A stretch of DNA of 6,641 nt. Source: Candidatus Accumulibacter vicinus (GTDB lineage: Bacteria > Pseudomonadota > Gammaproteobacteria > Burkholderiales > Rhodocyclaceae). The translations under genes were made by a program, and so were the position numbers. The notes beneath the pieces were generated by a model. It was given only the letters and a program-made list of their open reading frames with translations, ran no database searches and was not told the origin of the DNA. Numbering within the stretch: position 1 is the first letter of the stretch; the number at the start of each line of letters is the position of its first letter. Below, piece after piece: positions 1 to 4,124 of the stretch. The stretch is from assembly GCA_002425405.1 (NCBI GenBank), contig DIME01000028.1, positions 1 through 6,641 of the forward strand, written 5' to 3'.

Positions 1-2
1 GT

Positions 3-510
3 ACCGACAATGCACTGAGCTGGGTGAACTGGGATCTGGCCTGGCTGCCCGCAAACCGTGAACTGTTCGAATTCACCCGCCGCCTGATCGATCTGCGCAA
101 AGCCCATCCGGCGCTACGTCGGCGACATTTCTTCCAGGGGCAGCGCATCCGCGGCGCGGGCGTCCGGGACATCATCTGGCTGCATCCGACGGGCAGCGAG
201 ATCAGTGATGAGGACTGGGACCATCATTATGCCCGTTGCTTCGGCGTGTACCTGATCGGCGAGGCCCTGGAAGAACAGGACGAACGCGGCCAATGGGTCA
301 AGGATGATGATTTTCTGCTGTTGCTCAACGGCCATTACGAGGCGATCCGCTGCACGCTGCCGTGGAAGGGGAACAGTGAGCTGGTGCTGGATACCGCCCT
401 GTCGGAGGGCGGAACCGGCCAGCCGTGCATGGACCAGTCCTATCTTGTGCAGGGCCGTTCGCTGGTGCTGCTGACGCAGCGGCGGCAGGCCGGCCAGGTG
501 GCGGTGCCAT
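3..510 (+). other. GlgX/TreX debranching-enzyme C-terminal region
   Basis: This is the end of the GH13 barrel and the C-terminal beta domain of a glycogen debranching enzyme. The DNALSW segment is the GlgX motif that follows the last barrel strand. The DIIWLHPTGSEISDEDWD segment and the DDDFLLLLNGHYEAIRCTLP strand pair are typical of the GlgX C-terminal domain. The catalytic part of this domain lies upstream of the window, so whether this half is active cannot be judged here. Confidence 0.85.
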
Positions 511-2291
511 TGTTGCGGCGGCGTTATTTCATGCCCGCTGGCGCACAGCTACTGGAAGGTGGCCGGATTCGGTTTCGCCTGTGGGCGCCGCTGGCGGAGC
601 GGGTGGAAGTGTCGCTGGAAGAGCCGGGCGGCACCGTTCTTCTGCCGATGGAGGCGAGGGAAGCCGGCTGGTACGAATTGAGCACCGATCGGGCCAGGGC
701 GGGCGATCTCTACCGGTACCGGATCGACGGCGTCGGAGAATTCCCGGATCCGGCTTCGCGTTACAACCCCCAGGGCGTACACGGTCCCAGCCAGTTGCTG
801 GACCCCGGTCAGTTCGTCTGGAACGACTGCAACTGGCGGGGCCGGCCCTGGGAAGAGGCGGTCCTCTACGAACTGCACGTCGGTACCTTCACCCCGCAGG
901 GCACCTTTGCGGCCGTTCGGGAACGGCTCGATTACCTGCGGGAACTGGGCGTGACCGCCATCCAGTTGCTGCCGGTCGCCGCTTTTGCCGGGGCACACAA
1001 CTGGGGTTACGACGGCGTGTTGCCGTTTGCGCCCGCCGCCAGCTATGGCCATCCGGACGAACTGAAAGATCTGATTCAGACGGCTCACCACAAGGGAATG
1101 ATGGTATTGCTGGACCTTGCCTGTCACTACTTCGGTCCCGAAGGCAATTATCTGCACCTTTACGCGCCGGCGTTCTTTGCGGCCGGCGCGACCGGTCTGG
1201 CCGGCCGCAGTATCGATGCGGCCAACCCGGTGGTGCGCGAGTTCATCATCCACAATGCGCTGTACTGGCTGGAAGAGTTCCACTTCGACGGCCTGCGCCT
1301 GAATGCGGCGCTGCTGCAGGAGCAGGCTGGGCAGTCGGAACTGTTGGAAGCGCTGGCTCGCGCCGTCCGCGAGGGACCTGGCAGAGACCGTCATTGCCAC
1401 CTGCTGCTCGGTCATGATCGGCGCGCTGCGCGCTATGTCCATTGGCATGATCACAGCGCGCCACGCCGCTACGAAGCGGTCTGGAATGACGCCGCTCAGC
1501 AGGCCATGCAGGAGGTGCTGATCGGTGCTGGCGTGACCGCTGTCGATCGGCCGCTCGACCAGTTGGGCGCGTGTTTGAGCCGGGGGAGTACCGCTGGCGG
1601 GCCAGATTCCCTGCTGCCCAACGCTTTCGTGACCTTCCTGCAGGATCATTCCTGCATTGGCAGCCGCGCTCTGGGTGAGCGTCTCCACCAATTGGTGTCG
1701 CCGCGACCGCTGGGAGCCATGGTGGCGACCACTCTCCTGGCGCCGATGCCGCCGGCGCTGTTCATGGGCGAGGAGTTCGCCGCCGCCCAGCCGTTCCTGT
1801 ATTTTTGCGATTTCAACCCGGATCTGATCAAGAAGATCGCCATCAACCGGCGCAAGTCCTTTGCCCATCTTCCGGGATTTCGTACACCCAAAGCGCGGGC
1901 CCGCATTCCCGACCCCAACCATCCGGCCACCTTTGAGCGCTGCCAACTGGACTGGAACAGCGTGCATCACTCACCGCACGCGGACTGGCTGCATTTCTAT
2001 CGCCGCCTGCTGGCGGTTCGCCACCGGGAAATCACTCCCCGCCTGGCGGGAATGCATGAGGAAGCGGTGCGGTTTACCCTGCCAGGCGAACGCGGACTAT
2101 CGATCCGCTGGACGCTCGGAGACGACTCGATGCTGTCCCTGCTGGGCAATTACGGCGACCTTCCGCTAGCGGGACTGCATCGGCCCGAAGGCGTGGTTCT
2201 GTGGGCCGAACCCGGTGAAGCCGAGCATGCGCTCAAGCAGGGCCAATTGCCGCCATGGTCGGTGGTGTGGTTGCTGCGGGCTGCCGGCTGA
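3..2291 (+). CDS. GlgX/TreX debranching enzyme C-terminus fused to a catalytically degenerate TreZ-like domain (5' partial)
   Basis: The frame is open to the left edge (first residues TDNALSWVNWDL), so the GTG at 24 is not the start. Residues below count from that GTG. Residues 1 to about 155 match the C-terminal end of GlgX/TreX isoamylase-type debranching enzymes (SWVNW, RKAHPALRRRHFFQG, DDDFLLLLNGHYE). Residues 170-755 align end to end with a TreZ of usual length (about 590): CBM48-like domain about 175-265 (FRLWAPLAERVEV, PDPASRYNPQGVHGPS), then a GH13 barrel (YELHVGTFTPQGTF, NWGYDGV, FGPEGNYL, MGEEF, IPDP). TreZ normally releases trehalose from maltooligosyltrehalose. Here the nucleophile Asp is Asn427, the acid/base Glu is Gly463 and the third Asp is Ser543, so hydrolysis is not expected. 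TreX, TreY and TreZ genes often form operons, which makes the fusion plausible. Domain identity is strong; the present function is unknown. Confidence 0.88.
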   Translation, partial: TDNALSWVNWDLAWLPANRELFEFTRRLIDLRKAHPALRRRHFFQGQRIRGAGVRDIIWLHPTGSEISDEDWDHHYARCFGVYLIGEALEEQDERGQWVKDDDFLLLLNGHYEAIRCTLPWKGNSELVLDTALSEGGTGQPCMDQSYLVQGRSLVLLTQRRQAGQVAVPLLRRRYFMPAGAQLLEGGRIRFRLWAPLAERVEVSLEEPGGTVLLPMEAREAGWYELSTDRARAGDLYRYRIDGVGEFPDPASRYNPQGVHGPSQLLDPGQFVWNDCNWRGRPWEEAVLYELHVGTFTPQGTFAAVRERLDYLRELGVTAIQLLPVAAFAGAHNWGYDGVLPFAPAASYGHPDELKDLIQTAHHKGMMVLLDLACHYFGPEGNYLHLYAPAFFAAGATGLAGRSIDAANPVVREFIIHNALYWLEEFHFDGLRLNAALLQEQAGQSELLEALARAVREGPGRDRHCHLLLGHDRRAARYVHWHDHSAPRRYEAVWNDAAQQAMQEVLIGAGVTAVDRPLDQLGACLSRGSTAGGPDSLLPNAFVTFLQDHSCIGSRALGERLHQLVSPRPLGAMVATTLLAPMPPALFMGEEFAAAQPFLYFCDFNPDLIKKIAINRRKSFAHLPGFRTPKARARIPDPNHPATFERCQLDWNSVHHSPHADWLHFYRRLLAVRHREITPRLAGMHEEAVRFTLPGERGLSIRWTLGDDSMLSLLGNYGDLPLAGLHRPEGVVLWAEPGEAEHALKQGQLPPWSVVWLLRAAG
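531..2288 (+). other. TreZ-like region (pseudoenzyme candidate)
   Basis: The region begins at Met170 (ATG at 531), exactly where stand-alone TreZ proteins begin (compare MPAGAQLLEGG), and is 586 residues long, normal for TreZ. There is no convincing ribosome binding site before this ATG and the frame runs through without a stop, so I read it as a fused domain. Degenerate positions are region I (DLACHY where DVVYNH is expected), region II (GLRLNAA for GLRLDAV), region III (LLLGHD for LVLEND), region IV (DHSCIGSR for NHDQIGNR) and the WNDDFHH segment (WNDAAQQ). The first Asp of region I, the MGEEF segment and the structural glycines remain. Confidence 0.85.
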
Positions 2292-2356
2292 GGTCAATCG
2301 AGGTGCGGCAGAATGGTTCGGGCCTGTGCTTCGTCCAACTGGTCGAGGCAGAGGTC

Positions 2357-2428
2357 CTTGCGGCGTCGCCGGATCGCCAGGATGCTCAACAGCGCAGGCA
2401 ATAGTAGCGCCGCCGTTGCCGGCTCCGG
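2357..2428 (-). other. PEP-CTERM sorting signal
   Basis: It has three parts in order: Pro-Glu-Pro (LPEPATAA), a hydrophobic helix of about 15 residues, and a basic cluster (RRRRK). This is the exosortase recognition signal and implies that an exosortase (EpsH/XrtA type) is encoded elsewhere in the genome. Confidence 0.8.
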
Positions 2429-2595
2429 CAGTGTTGCTGGCGGCGTAATCCGATAGTTGAAATCGTCCATCAACCAGCGTGTCTGTTCTGGCGGCACGAT
2501 GCTGTTGGCGCTACTGAAGCGCAGGCGGGTCACAGCACGCCAATCCACATCCAGCTGACGGTAACCGCCAGCGCTGAACGCAGCGTTAATGTGAA

Positions 2596-2611
2596 AGTCG
2601 CGTATGCGACT
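2596..2611. repeat. Short perfect inverted repeat (6-bp stem)
   Basis: AGTCGC and GCGACT are separated by GTAT. The repeat lies where PEP-CTERM coding sequence gives way to insertion-sequence-associated DNA, so it may mark the junction. It could also be chance. Confidence 0.4.
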
Positions 2612-2623
2612 CACGAATCTCCC

Positions 2624-2641
2624 CTCCCCCTCGCGGGGGAG
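2624..2641. repeat. REP-like GC-rich palindrome at the transposase-distal end of the IS
   Basis: CTCCCCC, loop TCGC, then GGGGGAG form a perfect 7-bp stem. It resembles the C/G-rich palindromes scattered between genes in many proteobacteria. Several IS110-family elements are known to insert in REP sequences, so this may be the original target. It could also belong to the element's own end. Confidence 0.5.
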
Positions 2642-2656
2642 CAACTGTGTTCCCGG

Positions 2657-3637
2657 TCAAGCGTTTTTAGGGACATTTTGATGTTCTGGATTCCACGGAA
2701 TACCCGATTTGACGATGGCGTTCATAATCGTCAGCATCTTGTGCATGCAAGCGACCAAGGCGACCTTTTTGAGCTTCCCGTTGGCCAGCAGCCGTTCATA
2801 GAAGGTCTTGATCACCGGGTTGTACCGTATGGCACTCAGCGCCGCCATGTATAAAGTGGTACGTACTGTCGCGCGACCACCCCAGGTGATGCGCTTGCCC
2901 TTGTGGCGACCGCTGTCCGCGTTCAAGGGGGCCACCCCCACCAGCTTGCCAATCTGCGCATGGGTGAGTTGCCCCAACTCAGGCAAGGCGCCCATCAGAG
3001 CCGCTTGCATGCAGGGCCCGACTCCTTTGAAATCTTTGAACAACGCGAGCTTATCGGCAAAATGCTCCTTTAGCATGCCATCGGTGTTCTTATCAATCAC
3101 CGCAATCTGCCGATCGAGCATCTTGAGCACAAGCTTAATGCTTTTGTGTTGCGACGGATGGCTCGTGGCTAAGCGGTTTCCTTCCGCCACGCGCATAGCG
3201 ACCAACTGGTTATGGCGCACCAGCAAGGCTTCCAGTGCCTCCTGCTTCGCGTCGGGCAGTTTCATCAACAGCCGTTCCCGCTGCGCGGACTGGTGCAGCG
3301 TTCGTCCAAAGTGTGAGAGCACCCGCGCATCAATAGCGTCCGTCTTGGAGAGGTATCCCATTGATTTCGCGAAATCTCGCGCCTGCCTTGGATTCACCAC
3401 CATCACCGGCAGACCGGCCGCACAGAGCGCCGCTGCCGCTGGGCGCTCAAAGCCGCCCGTGGCCTCCAATAGGATCACGCCAATTCGCTCAGCAAGCGGC
3501 TTCAGCCGGTTCACCAAGGCGCCGATCTCTGTCCCGCTGTTGGCAATACATTGGGTCTTGGATTTGTCGTCCAGAGCCACTTCCAGAGTCTCTTTGGCAA
3601 CGTCAATGCCGGGAAAAATCAATTCGGAAACGTTCAT
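2657..3637 (-). CDS. IS110-family transposase (bridge-RNA-guided DEDD/serine recombinase)
   Basis: A 326-residue protein of usual IS110 length. The RuvC-like DEDD domain shows Asp12 (GIDVAKE), Glu58 (LLEATGGFE) and Asp100/Asp103 (KTDAIDA). A helical middle follows. The C-terminal Transposase_20 domain (about 203-285) shows GVGPCMQAALMGALPELG, GVAPLNADSGRHKGKRI, WGG and LYMAALSAIRYNP. Ser242 in ADSG sits where the catalytic serine of IS621 is placed. All catalytic positions are present and the frame is unbroken, so the enzyme is probably functional. The ATG at 3637 is supported by an AAGGA at 3651-3647, nine bases upstream. In this family the recombinase uses an RNA from the element's own non-coding end to pair target and donor DNA. 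Confidence 0.95.
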   Translation of the reverse strand: MNVSELIFPGIDVAKETLEVALDDKSKTQCIANSGTEIGALVNRLKPLAERIGVILLEATGGFERPAAAALCAAGLPVMVVNPRQARDFAKSMGYLSKTDAIDARVLSHFGRTLHQSAQRERLLMKLPDAKQEALEALLVRHNQLVAMRVAEGNRLATSHPSQHKSIKLVLKMLDRQIAVIDKNTDGMLKEHFADKLALFKDFKGVGPCMQAALMGALPELGQLTHAQIGKLVGVAPLNADSGRHKGKRITWGGRATVRTTLYMAALSAIRYNPVIKTFYERLLANGKLKKVALVACMHKMLTIMNAIVKSGIPWNPEHQNVPKNA

Positions 3638-3646
3638 CTATGGCCA

Positions 3647-3651
3647 TCCTT
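3647..3651 (-). promoter_or_regulatory. Ribosome binding site of the IS110 transposase
   Basis: AAGGA on the minus strand, nine bases before the ATG at 3637. It supports that start. It also lies at the end of the structured leader, so translation and leader RNA folding or processing may be linked. Confidence 0.6.
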
Positions 3652-3835
3652 GCAAATACGAGGTCACGCTCTTGCGACACGTGCCAACCAGCAACTGTTC
3701 GGTATTCAGACAAACGGCTGACCAGGCATGCCAAGTGCTCTCCCACGGGCTTGAGATCCCAGAGGGGTGTCGGGCTATGCCTCGCCTTCCGAACTCTTTT
3801 TCACAACATCCATGCGGCTCTCTGCGACCCACACC

Positions 3836-3852
3836 TTGGGGCTCTGCCCCAA
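3836..3852 (-). repeat. Stem-loop in the IS leader (7-bp stem)
   Basis: On the minus strand TTGGGGC, loop AGA, GCCCCAA: a perfect 7-bp stem with a three-base loop. It is the third hairpin from the leader's outer end and probably part of the leader RNA fold. Confidence 0.6.
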
Positions 3853-3867
3853 ACCCCGCACTCGCCG

Positions 3868-3914
3868 TGAGGCAGGGGCTGGGGATACTACACCCATCCC
3901 CTGCCCCTGCCTCA
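3868..3914 (-). repeat. Long near-perfect hairpin in the IS leader (18 bp)
   Basis: Twelve pairs (GAGGCAGGGGC plus one closing pair), a single A-A mismatch on the minus strand, six more pairs (GGGGAT/ATCCCC) and a nine-base loop. It is the strongest hairpin in the window and very C/G-rich. It could be a stem of the bridge RNA or a structure shielding the transposase from outside transcription. Confidence 0.75.
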
Positions 3915-3931
3915 AGCGTATTTGGCTTACA

Positions 3932-4010
3932 GGGCGTCAAGAGGCTTTCGCGGCATAAACGCGAGAGAAAAAACCTCTCTCGCATTTATTCCACGGTCCT
4001 CTTGACCCCC
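3932..4010 (-). repeat. Nested stem / internal loop / stem structure in the IS leader
   Basis: Outer arms 3932-3944 and 3998-4010 (GTCAAGAGG with CCTCTTGAC, plus three pairs beyond one mismatch) enclose inner arms 3956-3968 and 3976-3988 (GCGAGAGA with TCTCTCGC, plus four pairs beyond one mismatch). The apical loop is seven bases; the internal loop has 11 and 9 bases. Two separate 12-of-13 stems around one internal loop are unlikely by chance. Confidence 0.7.
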
Positions 4011-4098
4011 TTTCAGCCATCACTTCCCATGCTCTCCCAAATGAACCAAAAACCATGAAACGAAGCATACAAGGGGGGTCTCTGGGGTCTGTACTCGA
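4011..4098. other. Non-coding stretch holding the leader-side end of the IS
   Basis: There is no convincing gene between the structured leader and the hairpin after the cyclase. The insertion-sequence end must lie here. A run GAGACCCCCC (minus strand, about 4082-4073) is a possible counterpart of the C/G-rich palindrome at the other end. I found no clear promoter, terminal inverted repeat or target duplication. Confidence 0.4.
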
Positions 4099-4116
4099 CA
4101 GCGGCCAACGCCGCTG
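4099..4116 (-). terminator. Hairpin just after the cyclase gene, possible terminator
   Basis: CAGCGGC, loop GTTG, GCCGCTG on the minus strand form a perfect 7-bp stem starting 8 bases after the cyclase stop. No T-run follows, so it may be a weak or Rho-assisted terminator or an mRNA 3'-end stabiliser. Confidence 0.4.
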
Positions 4117-4124
4117 CATCGAAG

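Larger units (their letters stand above)
2294..2644 (-). pseudogene. 3' remnant of a PEP-CTERM sorting-domain protein gene
   Basis: The frame encodes a PEP-CTERM protein tail. A beta-rich stretch (GGYRQLDVDWRAVTRLRFSS, then RWLMDDFNYRI) is like the end of many exported PEP-CTERM proteins. It is followed by LPEPATAA, a hydrophobic helix (ALLLPALLSILAI) and RRRRK. The family is exported and processed by an exosortase. There is no signal peptide and no credible start: the only in-frame initiator (TTG at 2644) lies in a GC palindrome next to the insertion sequence. Coding character is convincing up to about 2600, so the true break lies about 2600-2620. Twenty residues follow the Arg cluster, longer than usual. 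The gene ends two bases from the stop of the convergent TreX-TreZ gene. Probably non-functional. Confidence 0.75.
3640..4010 (-). ncRNA. Candidate IS110 bridge RNA / structured leader
   Basis: About 370 bases upstream of the transposase hold no credible gene but at least three strong stem-loops (3932-4010, 3868-3914, 3836-3852). In the outermost, two 13-bp stems are separated by an internal loop of about 9 and 11 bases, a layout like the guide-bearing internal loops of bridge RNAs. The final part before the start codon (CGTATTTGCAAGGATGG) resembles, from memory, the 3' end of the IS621 bridge RNA. The functional RNA may be shorter than the span given; described bridge RNAs are nearer 180 bases. 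Guide loops are not assigned. Confidence 0.5.
2642..4080 (-). mobile_element. IS110-family insertion sequence (ends approximate)
   Basis: The element is recognised from its intact IS110 transposase and the long non-coding, highly structured leader before it. The arrangement (long leader upstream of the transposase, short sequence after its stop) is that of the IS110 group; the IS1111 group carries its long non-coding end downstream and has subterminal inverted repeats. IS110 elements lack clear terminal inverted repeats and target duplications, so ends cannot be placed exactly. The distal end lies between about 2600 and 2657, the leader end between about 4010 and 4124. The transposase segment looks less GC-rich than its neighbours, consistent with transfer. 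Confidence 0.8.

Noticed and set aside
24..26. GTG as start of the TreX-TreZ gene
   Set aside because: The frame is open upstream to the window edge and the residues before it (DNALSW) are a conserved GlgX motif, so the gene starts outside the window.
531..533. ATG as start of a separate TreZ gene
   Set aside because: The position is right for a stand-alone TreZ, but there is no stop upstream in frame and no convincing ribosome binding site. It remains a possible secondary start.
1302..1652. Catalytic-residue losses as sequencing errors
   Set aside because: Three separate sites and several flanking contact motifs differ while the reading frame stays open and family-like on both sides, which is not how indel or random base errors look.
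549..1970. Long open frame on the minus strand opposite the TreZ-like region
   Set aside because: Its translation has no recognisable motif and is low-complexity Gln/Arg/Gly-rich. The plus-strand frame has clear GH13/TreZ motifs throughout, so this is a GC-driven shadow.
2690..2698. Nine-base match ATTCCACGG shared with 3988-3996 in the leader's internal loop, as a guide-donor pairing
   Set aside because: The first copy lies inside the transposase coding end, not at a defined element terminus, and a nine-base match can occur by chance in a window this size.
3638..3985. Minus-strand frame ending directly before the transposase start
   Set aside because: It has no domain or composition typical of a protein, and the segment is dominated by strong hairpins. 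It is better explained as the IS leader RNA.
2808..4058. Plus-strand open frame opposite the transposase and leader
   Set aside because: It covers the complement of a clear IS110 transposase, shows Ser/Ala-rich sequence without motifs, and runs into structured non-coding DNA.
2294..4124. CRISPR array or tandem direct repeats
   Set aside because: I saw no regularly spaced direct repeats anywhere in the window; repeats in this interval are inverted and single.
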